A stretch of 64,000 nucleotides of DNA. It comes from Erythroxylum novogranatense. Lineage: Eukaryota > Streptophyta > Magnoliopsida > Malpighiales > Erythroxylaceae. The stretch's first letter is position 1. Each line of letters starts with the position of its first letter. The stretch covers positions 81,828,964 through 81,892,963 of the forward strand of contig CM057228.1 of assembly GCA_029891385.1 (NCBI GenBank). Reading direction: 5' to 3'. The notes beneath the pieces were generated by a model, which searched no databases, was not told the origin of the DNA, and was given only the letters and a program-made list of their open reading frames with translations. Below, piece after piece: positions 44,872 to 56,645 of this stretch. The position numbers and the translations under genes were made by a program.

Positions 44872-45900
44872 GCATTTAATAACTTCTTTGTGAATTTCTC
44901 GAAACTCTTTTCTTTGTTGATGAAAATTTGTTTGTTTCTTTCATCCTAAGTGTTCGGCACAAGGAAGGATAGAGCAATATAGGAACAACATTTGATATCT
45001 TTCTTAATATGTTGAACATTAAAACTCCAACTTGCAATTTTTTGCCAACCATCTAGGGGGTTTGATAATGAAACCTCAGTTAGACTTATACGTGGTCTAA
45101 CTTTCTTTCTCGTATGAATCTTTAGGCCGTTTATAAATTATAACAAAGGGCACATGCATGCTCTATAGTGTTCGTAAATGCGACGACACCCCCACCTAGT
45201 TCTTACGTTATGTCAAAATAAATGCATGAATGTTATGTGAACCATTTTTCTTATATATACAACGTGCCGTAATTTTGATGTTGCTTCACCGTGTTTGACC
45301 AGGAATCACAGCTACTACTGCGCACAATTGTGTGATATATAGACTGATTACACCAAATGTACAGAGATTTAGGTTGCGTGCGAATCCCTTCGAGAAAGGG
45401 AAATGCATAAACCAAACCCGAGTTGTGCATGTATTGGTTTGGGTGTTCTTATTATATCCAAATCAATCCAACCGAGACCTTGAATGGCGTAATATGTGTT
45501 GGATCAGCACGTGAAGATGCTACACACTTTCTGCTCTTTGTTTTTCTCACAGAGTGCATGTACGTCTATACCCTCCAAACAGCCCAAATTCACAGTTGCT
45601 TAGCTTTTTCATATCCATTATAATAATATATGAGATAGCTGTACGTGCACGGTGCACTTTGTTTTATGAGGAAAGGCCTAATTTTTAAGTGAGTTGACTA
45701 TTTGACTTGTGAATTCAAAATTCACAAAAAAGGGGAGAAGAAAATTATATTCGTTTAATTTCTTTCGTACGGCTACTCATTCATTCAAACAATCTGAAAC
45801 CCTAAATTAGTTAAAGGGAAAATTTAAAAAGAACAAGCTAACTAATGATATATACATTGTTTGGAAGCGAGTATGGATGAAAACTTCTTTTAGGAAAAAT
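44872..45900. other. Intergenic DNA before Copia B
   Basis: About 1 kb with no recognisable gene, RNA or repeat. Short ORFs near 45332-45623 show no domain. Confidence 0.55.
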
Positions 45901-46208
45901 TGTTAAATGACACAAATAATTTTGCCCATTTACCTTTCATTTTCGGATTCGGGCTATGGGCCACAAAGCTGGAGTTCTCCTTTCTGTTGGCCCAGCCACA
46001 TCAGCAAACGGTGACAACCGAATATCCTCTCCTTTATTCTCACAATCATCCTCTGTAAAAACCGTTTTCCTCCCTTAGTCAGACAAAGATCTTTTTCTTA
46101 CAAGTCGACAGTGACCTAGCAAATAGTAGTATAAAAGCCTCCTTCTGTATTCATTGAAAAGTATGAATGAAATACCTTTTGTTCATCATCATTCCATACA
46201 ATTTTACA
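45901..46208 (+). repeat. 5' LTR of Copia B
   Basis: About 308 bp ending ATTTTACA directly before the primer site. The start at TGTTAAATGAC is inferred, because the 3' LTR is outside the window. TATAAAAG at 46130-46137 is a good promoter box, and the following AAGTATGAATGAAAT stretch resembles an LTR R region. The short length fits small-LTR Copia lineages. Confidence 0.65.
46130..46137 (+). promoter_or_regulatory. TATA box in Copia B LTR
   Basis: TATAAAAG, 72 bp before the LTR end, in sense orientation. Confidence 0.55.
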
Positions 46209-46217
46209 TAGTATCAG
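46209..46217 (+). other. Copia B primer-binding site, first half, with target duplication of A
   Basis: TAGTATCAG continues as AGCC after element A (55890-55893). Together they give TAGTATCAG-AGCC, one base different from the initiator-methionine site TGGTATCAGAGCC. ATCAG at 46213-46217 is duplicated as ATCGG at 55885-55889, the 5-bp target duplication with one later change. Confidence 0.88.
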
Positions 46218-48050
46218 TGTTAGAGTAGTGCCCTAAAGGCAATCGTTTTTAGCGCATTTTGTACATAGTTGTGTACATTCTTTATAAATAAATAAAGAAA
46301 GGCATATTTCATTAATTTGTTGTTCATTATTTATGAACTGATATAGATCTGTAATCAAATTAATGAAGTCCATGATATATGACATAGCTTGAAGGAAATT
46401 ATGATGTGATCACACCATCGAGATTCCTATCATGTGCAATTATGTCATTATCTAAATTATCCTAGTCATAGGATTCTTGAGACCGACATCGGTAATCCGG
46501 AAAGACTAGCACATCTCATGCTCCTTGATTTGATCAGCGGTGGATCTCGAAGCTGTAAATATGAGATATTTAGGGTTGAGATGTGGATGCTTACTAGAGG
46601 TAGTAAGTACATTGGATGACTGTCATGAGATCATCACATGGATGTCCTATTCTAATGTCGGTGATAATCTCATCATAGCAATGGTGCAAGTATCCTTAGA
46701 CTTGAGGTGCTCGAGGATATCTTGAATCTTGATTACGTGCTTTGACTCCATTCCTTGTTGCCTTCGAGAGATCGCTCATAGGGTGGTGCTTGGAGTGCAG
46801 TTTGAAGTATTGAAGGTAATTGAGTAGCCAATAGAGGATTCACCACTACGTGATAGCGAAGATGATACCCATGGCCTCTTGTCGGGTCATTACTTAGAAA
46901 TCTCTGGTCGAGTATGTATGTCGTGAAGAGTGTCTTCATGACATATAAAGTAATGAGTCCCGTGACAAGAAACGAAATCACTGGACTAGATTTGATGTAG
47001 TCGGTCTAGTAAGAGTTGACACATTGCCCATACTCATAACCAAGTGGGGTATAGCATGGTGAAAGGACGAATTACACAAGAATTGTGCGTGGAAAGGTTC
47101 GTGATATGGTCCATGATGAATATATATTCATTCGTCAAACCAATTACTTTCCGGTCAATTGGGGTCATGATGTGTTGCTAGATACCGCTCATGACTTGCT
47201 TAGATTAAGTGTTAATCTAAGTGGCCAACATAACGAGGAACCTAATGGGTCACACGCATAAGAGTGTCTCGGAGAACTTGTAAAATAGTTTTGGACGAGT
47301 TCCAATATATGGAAACAACATGATTAAATGGATCCCGATGAGATCGAGATATGTCCCGATGAGATCGCGACATCGATATTCTTTGAAAAAGGTTTAGGGA
47401 TTTTTCCCATACCGGGACCCGGTAGGCCGGTAGAACCGACCCCAGTTTGACTGTACCGCTTCAGCACTTATATATATTAATTAATTAAGTAAATAATATA
47501 TATATATATATGAGGGTACGTGGAAGAGAAGAGAAAGCTTAAGAAGTTTCTTTTTGGATGCTTAGTCATTAAAGGCATTAAATTGTTAAAAGACAAAAAG
47601 AAAAAGTAGATAGATGGTGATGATCGTGGATGACAATAAGAGGTTTTAGAAACCAAAAATTCTAATTGTTAGAAGGTGATCTTCGTGAGTCTTGAAAGGG
47701 AAAAGAAAGAGTTCTTCTCCAAAGCTTTCAATCATCGATCATCACTCTCCATTAGCTTCATCTTCAAGCTTCTTCATCTCTTCCTCCATCATTTTACAAG
47801 CTCTCCATACAACAAAGGTAAGATCTAGCAGTCTTTAATTTGTTCTAGCTATTCCCGGGTCAAAGGGGTTTGCCCCGGTTAGGTTCTCCGATCTCTGCGT
47901 GGATACCGTTAGAGACGGTCTCTTTTGGTCGTTCGGTTTGAGTTTGTTATATATATACACATGGATCCTGGCTTTTGGGAAGGTCCCGGAACAAAAATTT
48001 TTGTTTTCTGCACCGTGGGCATGTGATGCTCACACCGGGATTTTCCTACA
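46218..48050 (+). repeat. 5' LTR of Copia A
   Basis: 1833 bp from TGTTAGAGTAGTG to TTTTCCTACA. Compared with the 3' LTR it has scattered one-base indels and substitutions, often at CAG or CTG in the other copy. A TA-rich tract lies near 47468-47512. Confidence 0.93.
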
Positions 48051-48051
48051 G

Positions 48052-48065
48052 TGGTATCAGAGCCA
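48052..48065 (+). other. Primer-binding site of Copia A
   Basis: TGGTATCAGAGCCA one base inside the 5' LTR. It is a perfect match to the usual plant Copia initiator-methionine primer site. Confidence 0.93.
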
Positions 48066-50127
48066 CTTGTGTCGTATATAACAACGAAACCATGACTAGG
48101 TCGGAGTTGCTATAGCTTGTGATGATGATGCATGTTGTATGTGTTGAATTTCGAATTCAGTATGAGATATAGTTTTCAAAATTTTCTTGCCCAGATATGT
48201 TCACAAGATGTTGTTGTATATGTCTGTGGAAGCCCGGAATTTATCAATTTGATTTGATATGGTTTTGCTAATTTATTCCCTAATGTGCTGGGTGCTGTCT
48301 TTGTACACATTCACTGAACAGGCATGCTTATAAATTCGAGAATAAATTGTAGAAAAATGGTTTTTCGGATTTTCTTTCACCTATATGTCCCTAATATGTT
48401 TATGAATGTCTATGTGGATGGAAAAATGTTTTCGAGATGATTTACTATTTATTTGAGAATTTATTGTGTGCTGCTGGGAATAGCTGTGTTAAGGAACACA
48501 GATTTTACATTGGCTTTGTTGCTGAGGTTGAATGAGTTTTTGATGGAAATAAATCCTGAAAAAATTCATGGAGCATTTTGGGAATATTTAGTGACCTCTG
48601 TAATTTTCTCAGAATTTATTGAAATTGTTTCAATGCGTTTTTCAAGCAAAACATAGAACTTGGCAGTTTTGAGAAAATGGCTGCAGTTGTTTTGTTTGAA
48701 CTAAGAAATTGTGTAATTTTCAGTTCCAATTCCTTGGATCATTTTTAATGTGATTAAAAATGTGTTACATTGATTTTGTATGCTTGCCTAAATGAATTTT
48801 TTGAAATTAGGTTTCTAAATAATTTTCGGATGTCAAATGTGTCTCATTAGCGTCTCGTTAGTATATTCCCTTATCTTGATTGTTTTGGCCGTCACAAATT
48901 TTGTGACCAGTGTCGAAGTAGTCTTGATAAAGTGTAGACTACCTAAAGATACTTAGGTTGATAATTTGATATTCTCGAATTATTTGGAAATCCAAGTGAA
49001 TAACAGTATATTCACCGATTTCAAATTCTTCATATATAGTTTGACTATATATGGTAAGCAACAATGAAAGTGTTTCATTGGTACATCAAGGTAAAGTGTA
49101 TTAGACTTGGTGTTGTGAATTTGAACTACACGGATTGAGAAATTAGCCGATTAGATAGCAATTTCTCTTGGATAAGTCGACTTACACAATGTACAAGTCG
49201 ACTTGTCCGTGCACTGTAGACGCATAAGTCGACTTGCACAATGGTACAAGTCAACTTGTTCGTGCACAGTTGCACAAGTCGACTTGCACATGCATAAGTC
49301 GACTTACACAGAGGCATAAGTCGACTTATACATACCCAAGTTGATTTATAACATGCAAAGGAGGGATGATGGATGATTTTAGGTATAAACTCAATGTGAT
49401 TGATCATATGCCCTAAATCATTCCATATAGTCATAGTGACTATAATCCTACGGCTTGGAGAAGAAGAAGATGAGACCTGAAAACCCTCAAATAATATGAA
49501 AACTAACGCCTTCCATTAATATGGGAGAACCAGAGTTCTTATAGAGTTGGGTTGTTGGGCAAACCCAAGCTCACTCTATCTGGATATGTTGAACCATGGA
49601 AAATGAGATTTTGGATTAATGGGTGGGTTTTCACTAGAAGCGTTGATTTGTTGAGCAAACTCAAGGTCAGCGTGGACAGAGGTGAAATTGGGTAGTGTAC
49701 ATCGATGTACACGCATCAAGAGTTGATAACCCAATGTGTGCATACATCAAAAGTTGATAGCACTAGTCGATAGTTGCACCTAAGATGGAAATGGTATGAT
49801 TGATATCTGCCGATTGAACTAAGGTGGCTTGTTGGGCAAACCCAAGGTCATTTTAGGAATGTCGGATATCTATCTATGATGCAATTGGTATGACCGATAC
49901 CTACCGATTGAACTAAGGTGGCTTGTTGGGCAAACCCAAGGTCATTTTTAGGAATGTCGGATATCGACCCACTAGGACATTTTGTCATAATGTTTCTTGG
50001 ATTTGTACTGAGGGTTATGGATTCTATGAAACTAGTGGGAGCCATATGCATATCATACAAGTCCTTATGATTATGCATCTATTCCTATTCTAACATTCTT
50101 TCTCTCTTTCCCTTTAGGTTATTGAAG
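48066..50127 (+). other. Leader of Copia A
   Basis: Two kilobases of untranslated leader, colinear with C's. It holds the palindrome array (49172-49330) and four hairpin motifs TTGGGCAAACCCAAGGTCA (or variants) near 49555, 49652, 49831 and 49926. No coding frame is supported. Confidence 0.75.
49172..49330. repeat. AAGTCGACTT palindrome array in the Copia A leader
   Basis: Six exact copies of the 10-bp palindrome and two one- or two-base variants (AAGTCAACTT, AAGTTGATTT) in about 160 bp, spaced 18-30 bp. It occupies the position equivalent to C's larger array, so copy number differs between copies of the family. Confidence 0.9.
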
Positions 50128-50800
50128 ATGACTTCAAGTGTGAACTTGCGCTCGCTTATGGAATCCAACAAGTTAACTGGACCAAATTTTCTAGATTGGC
50201 TGAGAAATCTGAGAATTGTTCTCAGGTCTGAGGAACTGGGATATATCCTAGATGTTCTACTTCCTGATCCACCTACTGCTGATGCTTCTGATGAGGATTA
50301 GAAAGCATATCGAAAGCATCTTAAAGACAGTGACATGGCTACCTGCATCATGCTTGCCTTGATGTCACCTGAGCTGCAGAAGCAGCATGAGTCTATGGAT
50401 GCTCATACCATAGTGTTTCATCTTAGGGAGCTGTTTGATGAGCAAGCTCGGTCTGAAAGGTTCGAGACCTCGAGGCTACTCTTCACTACTAAGATGACTC
50501 GAGTTCATCTGCGGTCAAGATGCGAAAGATGAATGGGTATATTGAGAGATTGGCCGTCTTAGGTTTTGTCATGGATTATGAATTAAGTATTGACTTAATT
50601 CTGGTTGGATTGTTTGATAGTTATTCACAGTTTGTGTTAAACTATCGGATGAACCAAGTATCCACAACAATCCCTGAGTTGATCAATATGCTCAAGACAA
50701 CAGAGCAAGCTATCAAGAAGGATAGTAAGCAAGTGCTGATGGTGGACTCTTCTTCTGGTTCAAAGAAAAAGAAACAGAAGAAGAAAAGGTCTAAGTAACC
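50128..50800 (+). pseudogene. Copia A gag
   Basis: Starts at the ATG at 50128 (MTSSVNLRSLMESNKLTGPN, then FLDWLRNLRIVLRSEELGYI). A TAG at about 50299 follows DEDxKAYRKH. The frame shifts near 50510 and goes on with KMNGYIERLAVLGFVMDYEL and a lysine-rich end before a stop at 50798. These are the UBN2-type gag features of plant Copia elements. Two lesions break it. Confidence 0.85.
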
Positions 50801-51900
50801 AAAAGGAAGTATAGCCAAGAAGAAAACCAAAGAGACTGCACCAAAAGGAACTTGCTTCCATTGTGGCAAGACTGGTCACTGGAAGAGGAACTGTAAAGTC
50901 TATCTAGAGAAACTGAAGCAGAAGAAGGCATCAGATGCCTCGACTTCTTCAGGTATGTTTGTTATTGAGGTTAATACTGTTTCTGATCATAACATATGGG
51001 TATTAGATACCGGTTGTGGCTCACATATATGCAATGATATGCAGGGCCTCAGGGACAATAGACAACTCATGAAGGAGAGATAGACTGCGTGTGGGAAATG
51101 GAGCAAGAGTTCTTTGCATTAGCGTAGGCACTTACATTTGTCACTCCCCACCGGGCTTGTAATTAAATTGGATGATTGTTATTTTGTACTGTATTAACAA
51201 AGAACATATTATCATTTCTTGTTTAAATAGAGTGGTTTCCATTTGACTTTTAGTAACAATGGTTGTTCTATTAGTTTGAATGGAATGCTTTATGGTACTG
51301 GTACTTTATGCAATGGAATTTACATATTAGATATGTCACATCCAATTATGAATGTCAATGACACGAAAAGACATAAACGAGATAATTTAAAATCAACTTA
51401 CTTATGACATTGTCGCCTTGACCATATAAATGAGAGACGTATAGCTAAGCTCCATAAAAGTGGTAGTTTAGGATCATTTGATTATGAATCATATGACACA
51501 TGCGAATTTTGTTTATTAGGCAAGATGACTAAGTTACCCTTTAAGGAAAGGGTGAGCGAATGATCGCAGATATTAGACCTAATACATTCGGATGTATGTG
51601 GTCGATGTCCATCCATGCTAGAAGTGGTTATCTTTACTTCATTACCTTTATCGATGACTATTCTCGATATGGGTACTTGTATCGATGAGATACAAATCAA
51701 GCATTTGAAAAGTTCAAACAATTCAGAAATGAAGTAGAAAAACAACTTGGGAAAAGTATCAAGACATTACGATCGATCGTGGTGGGAATACTTAGACCAA
51801 GAGTTTTGGATTATCTCGAGATAATGGGATTTTATCTCAATAGACTCCTCCTTACACACCACAAATAATGGTGTGGCAGAAAGAGAAATCGAACCTTGTT
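50801..51900 (+). pseudogene. Copia A zinc knuckle, protease and integrase remnants
   Basis: After gag, the knuckle CFHCGKTGHWKRNC near 50850-50892 is intact. The protease motif is WVLDTGCGSHICND near 50998-51040, with the catalytic aspartate present. A stop follows at about 51080 and frames then scatter. The GAG-pre-integrase zinc domain (HCRLDHINERRIAKLHKSG, CEFCLLGKMTKL) is at about 51407-51560. The integrase core is reduced to fragments such as NNGVAEREIEPC near 51870. The catalytic set cannot be traced. Confidence 0.82.
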
Positions 51901-52798
51901 AGACATGGTACGATCAATGATGGGCTTTGCAAAGTTACCAAAATCCTTTTGGGGTATGCAATCGAGACAAATTGTTTACTTGCTAAACAGAGTCCCATCA
52001 AAGACAGTTGATGTTACTCCATATGAGATGTGGACTAACAAAAGACCCTATCTTACTCATTTGAAAGTTTGGGGCTGTTCTGCTTATGTGAAGCGGACTC
52101 AGTCAGATAAACTTGATGCAAAGTCTGACAAGTGTTTGTTCGTAGGATATCCGAAAGAAACAATGGGATATCAATTCTACCTTGCTGAAGAACAAAAGGT
52201 GTTTGTTTCGAAGCATGCTGTCTTTTTAGAGAAAGAGTTTCTTTTACAAGAAGACAGTGGGAGCAAAATTGAGCTTGAAGAAGTTCAGGATGCTCGAACA
52301 GACGCAGATCAACTGCCTGAACCTGAAACTGTAACTCATACAGATGAAGTAACAGTTCAACCTTCTACAACACACGAAATTTGTAGGTCACGTAGGATAC
52401 GCTCTGTTCCCGAAAGATATGAATTTCTTGTGAATGAACAGGATGACGTATTGCTCATAGAAGATAATGAGCCTATCACCTATGAAGAGGTTCTGAAGAG
52501 TTCAGAGTCTGAGAAATGGCTTCATGTCATGAAAGCTGAAATGGATTCCATGTATGAAAACCAAGTATGGACTTTGGTTGAGGCACCCGAAGGAATCAAA
52601 CCCATAGGGTGCAAATGGGTTTTCAAAAAGAAAACCAACATGGATGGTAATGTAATTACCTATAAAGCAAGGCTTGTGGCTAAAGGTTTTCGTCAAAGAC
52701 AAGGAGTTGACTACGACGAGACCTTCAGCCCAGTAGCAATGCTTAAATCCATTAGAATACTCCTAGCCATTGCCACTCATTATGATTATGAGATATGA
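51896..52798 (+). pseudogene. Copia A integrase end and reverse transcriptase start
   Basis: A 300-codon open stretch. It begins with the integrase C-terminal part (VYLLNRVPSKTVDVTPYEMW, VWGCSAYVKR, CLFVGYPKET) and goes through an acidic linker to RT (GCKWVFKKKTNMDGNVITYK, ARLVAKGFRQRQGVDYDETF). It ends at a TGA at 52796-52798 where the family has a tryptophan codon ([11 protein letters not shown] follows). Confidence 0.88.
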
Positions 52799-54033
52799 CA
52801 AATGGATGTGAAGACAGCTTTCCTAAATGGAAATCTAGGCGAGGATGTGTATATGACACAACCCGAGGGCTTCACCTCCTATGATGGCGAAAAGGTATGC
52901 AAGCTTCAAAATCCATCTATGGATTGAAGCAAGCATCCAGAGTTGGAATATCCGTTTTGATGAGGTAATCAAAGAGTTTGGTTTCTCACAAAATCCGGAT
53001 GAATCTTGTGTGTATAAGAAGGTCAATAGATCGCAATCGTATTCCTTGTGCTATATGTAGATGACATATTATTACTAGGAAGCGATGTCTCTATCTTCGC
53101 AATCACCAAGATTTGGTTGTCCAAACAATTTTCCATGAAAGACCTTGGTGAAGCAACTTATATCCTTGGGATAAGGATCTATAGAGATAGATCAAAATGT
53201 TGCTTGGTCTTTCACAATCAACGACATAGACAAGATGCTAAAGAGGTTTAGCATGGAGCAATCCAGAGAGGTACCTTCCATGACTAATGGGATAACACTC
53301 TAGAAATCTATGTGTCCTAAGACACAAGATGAGAGGATGCGCATGAATATGATCCCGTATGCATCAGCGGTAGGATCTATCATGTATGCTATGCTATGTA
53401 CGAGACCCGATGTATCATATGCTCTAAGTGTTACGGCGGATACCAATTGGATCTGGTGAGGGTCCTTTGGGTGGTGTCAAGAATATCCTTAAGTACTTAC
53501 GAAGGACTAAGGATGTTTTCTTGATATATGGGGATGGAGATCTCCAAGTGAGCGGGTATACAGATGCCAGTTTTCAATCTGATAAGGATGATTCCAAATC
53601 CCAATCAGGTTATGTATTCACACTGAACGGCGGGGCAGTCAGTTGGAAGAGTTCCAAATAAGAGACGACTGCCGATTCAACAACCGAGGCAGAGTACATT
53701 GCCGCTTCAGAAGCAACAAAGGAAGCAGTTTGGATCAAGAAGTTCATTACTAAACTTGGTGTGGTTCCTAGCAGTGATGGGCCCATACAGTTGTATTGTG
53801 ACAACAATGGGGCTATTGCGCAGGCAAAGGAACCAAGGTCTCATCAACGATCCAAACACGTACTCCGCAGATATCATTTGATAAGGGAGGTCATAGGATG
53901 TGGAGATGTCCAGATCGTGAGAGTTTCCACCGAGCAGAATATTGCTGATCCGTTGACGAAGCCATTGTCACAAAAGAGTTTTGATTCTCATGTACTCGCC
54001 TATGGTATTAGATATCAAGGCGATTGGCTTTAG
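52799..54033 (+). pseudogene. Copia A reverse transcriptase end and RNase H
   Basis: [12 protein letters not shown] and, in another frame, LYVDDILLLGSD at 53048 hold the RT catalytic motif (YVDD). A GYTDASFQSDKDDSKSQSGY segment starts Copia RNase H. The frame then has one stop at about 53660 and continues with TTEAEYIAASEATKEAVW, LYCDNNGAIAQAKEP and NIADPLTKPL to 54033. The catalytic residues are present but on separate frames. Confidence 0.88.
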
Positions 54034-54036
54034 GTC

Positions 54037-54046
54037 AAGTGAGAGA
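54037..54046 (+). other. Polypurine tract of Copia A
   Basis: AAGTGAGAGA ends one base before the 3' LTR, in the sense orientation. Confidence 0.75.
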
Positions 54047-54047
54047 T

Positions 54048-55884
54048 TGTTAGAGTAGTGCCCTAAAGGCAATCGCCTTTAGCGCATTTTGTACATAGTT
54101 GTGTACATTCTTTATAAATAAATAAAGAAAGGCATATTTCATTAATTTGTTGTTCATTATTTATGAACTGATATAGATCTGTAATCAAATTAATGAAGTC
54201 CATGATATATGACATAGCTTGAAGGAAATTATGATGTGATCACACTACTGAGATTCCTATCATGTGCAATTATGTCATTATCTAAATTATCCCTAGTCAT
54301 AGGATTACTGAGACTGGACATCGGTAATCCGGAAAGACTAGCACATCTCATGCTCCTTGATTTGATCAAGCAGTGGATCTCAGAAACTGTAAATATGAGA
54401 TATTTAGGGTTGAGATGTGGATGCTTACTAGAGGTAGTAAGTACATTGGATGACCTGCCATGAGATCATCACATGGATGTCCTATTCTAATGTCAGTGAT
54501 AATCTCATCATAGCAATGGTGCAAGTATCCTTAGACTTGAGGTGCTCAAGGATATCTTGAATCTTGATTACGTGCTTTGACTCCATTCCTTGTTGCCTTA
54601 CGAGAGTCGCTCATAGGGTGGTGCTTGGGTACAGTTTGAGGTATTCAAAGGTAATTGAGTAGCCAATGGAGGATTCACTTCTGTGATAGCAGAAGATGAT
54701 ACCCATGGCCTCTTGTCAGGGTCATTACTTAGAAATCTCTGGCCGGAGTATGTATATTGTGAAGAGTGTCTTCAGTGAAATATAAAGTAATGAGTTCCAG
54801 GACAAGAACAGAAATCACTTGGACTAGATTTGACGTAGTCAGTCTAGTAAGAGTTGACACATTGCCCATACTCATAACCAAGTGGGGTATAGCATGGTGA
54901 AAGGACGAATTGCACGGTAATTGTCTATGGAAAGGTTCGTGATATGGTCCATGATGAATATATATTCATTCGTCAAACCAATTACTTTCCGGTCAATTAG
55001 GGGTCATGATGTGTTGCTAGATACCGCTCATGACTTGCTTAGATTAAGTGTTAATCTAAGTGGCCAACATAACCGGGAACCTAATGGGTCACACGCATAA
55101 GAGTGTCTCGGAGAACTTGTAAAATAGTTTTGGACAGAGTTCCAATATATGGAGAGCAACAGGATTAAATGGATCCCGGTGAGATCGAGATATGTCCTGA
55201 TGAGATCGCGACATCGATATTGCTGAAAAAGATTTCCGGAGATTTTTCCCATACCGGGACCCGGTAGGCCGGTAGAACCGACCCCAGTTTGACTGGACCG
55301 CTTCAGCACTTATATATATTAATTAATTAAGTAAATAATATATATGAGTGTACGTGGAAGAGAAGAGAAAGCTTAAGAAGTTTCTTTTTGGATGCTTAGT
55401 TATTAAAGGCATTAAATTGCTAAAAGACAAAAAGAAAAAGTAGATAGATGGTGATGATCGTGGATGACAATAAGAGGTTTTAGAAACCAAAAATTCTAAT
55501 TGTTAGAAGGTGATCTTCGTGAGTCTTGAAAGGGAAAAGAAAGAGTTCTTCTCCAAAGCTTTCAATCATCGATCATCACTCTCCATTAGCTTCATCTTCA
55601 AGCTTCTTCATCTCTTCCTCCATCATTTTACAAGCTCTCCATAGAACAAAGGTAAGATCTAGCAGTCTTTAACTTGTTCTAGCTATTCCCGGGTCAAAAG
55701 GGTTTGCCTCGGTTAGGTTCTCCGATCTCTGCGTGGATACCATTAGAGATGGTCTCTTTTGGTCGTTCGGTTTGAGTTTGTTATATATATACACATGGAT
55801 CCTGGCTTTCGGGAAGGTCCCGGAACAAAAATTTTTGTTTTCCGCACCGTGGGCATGTGATGCTCACACCGGGATTTTCCTACA
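54048..55884 (+). repeat. 3' LTR of Copia A
   Basis: 1837 bp, the same ends as the 5' LTR, followed by ATCGG, a one-base variant of the ATCAG at the left end. Its end is 41 bp before the ATG of Copia B's gag. The frame at 54236-54463 is the LTR's own chance ORF, present in both copies with changes. Confidence 0.93.
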
Positions 55885-55925
55885 ATCGGAGCCTAAGGCT
55901 TGATCCAATCTAACCTATACCCAGA

Positions 55926-56645
55926 ATGTCTAACATGGATGAGGATAGTGAAGTCAGCAACCCTACACACAATCCTGATCTAGAAACTTACTCCATCACA
56001 AACACAGAAAATCCTGGGGCAGTACTAGTAACTGCTCTGTTCAATGGAAATAATTACCTAACCTGGAGCAAAGCCATGATGATAGCCCTATGTGCCAAAG
56101 ACAAGTTGTCCTTCATTTATGGAACCTGTACACAACCCATGGAAGATCGAGCACTCCAGTCCAGGTGGAAAAGTGCAGACTCAATGGTCAAGTCATGGAT
56201 CCTCAACTCCATGGTTAAGGAGCTGAGTGATGCCTTTTTGTCATTCTCCACAGCCAAAGAACTCTGGGAAGAGTTGAGAGAGAGATTCGGGGAAGCAAAT
56301 GGGCCACTGCTGTATCAAATAGAGAGAGAGATCAGCTCTTTTAAACAAGGTAATCTTACTATTTCTGCTTATTACACTAAACTAAAGAAGCTTTGGGATG
56401 ATCTAGCTAGCCTAAATCCTATACCAACATGCACCTGTGACGCGGCCAGAGCCATTTCCGTGAAGGACAACACACATAGACTGGTCCAATTTCTCATGGG
56501 ACTAAATGAGGACTATGAACATGTGGTTAACCAAGTCTTGCTAATGGAACCATTACCAATGGTCAACAAAGCATTTGCAATGATGTAAACAGTAGAAAGG
56601 CAGAAAACAGTAAATTCCAACTATGACAGCAATCTAAATGTAGCT
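55926..56645 (+). pseudogene. Copia B gag
   Basis: Starts at the ATG at 55926 (MSNMDEDSEVSNPTHNPDLE). It has the gag-N motif NPGAVLVTALFNGNNYLTWS, KAMMIALCAKDKLSFI, ELWEELRERFGEANG and LVQFLMGLNEDYEHVVNQVL. A TAA at 56586-56588 interrupts the frame where family members have a glutamine codon; the same frame continues as TVERQKT. One C-to-T change explains the stop. Confidence 0.92.

Larger units (their letters stand above)
46218..55884 (+). mobile_element. Copia element A, complete ends, plus strand, nested in Copia B
   Basis: A 9.67-kb Ty1/copia element with two LTRs of about 1.83 kb, a primer site, a 2-kb leader, gag, pol and a polypurine tract. The 5-bp target duplication is ATCAG/ATCGG. 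Element C is a relative. Gag-pol holds many stops, and the protease-integrase section is badly frameshifted, so the copy is non-autonomous as written. The long LTR and long repeat-bearing leader are typical of large Copia lineages. Confidence 0.93.

Noticed and set aside
54236..54463. 75-codon ORF in the Copia A LTR, also seen on the other strand in C at 6421-6612
   Set aside because: Part of the LTR; the frame is not kept in all copies and has no domain.
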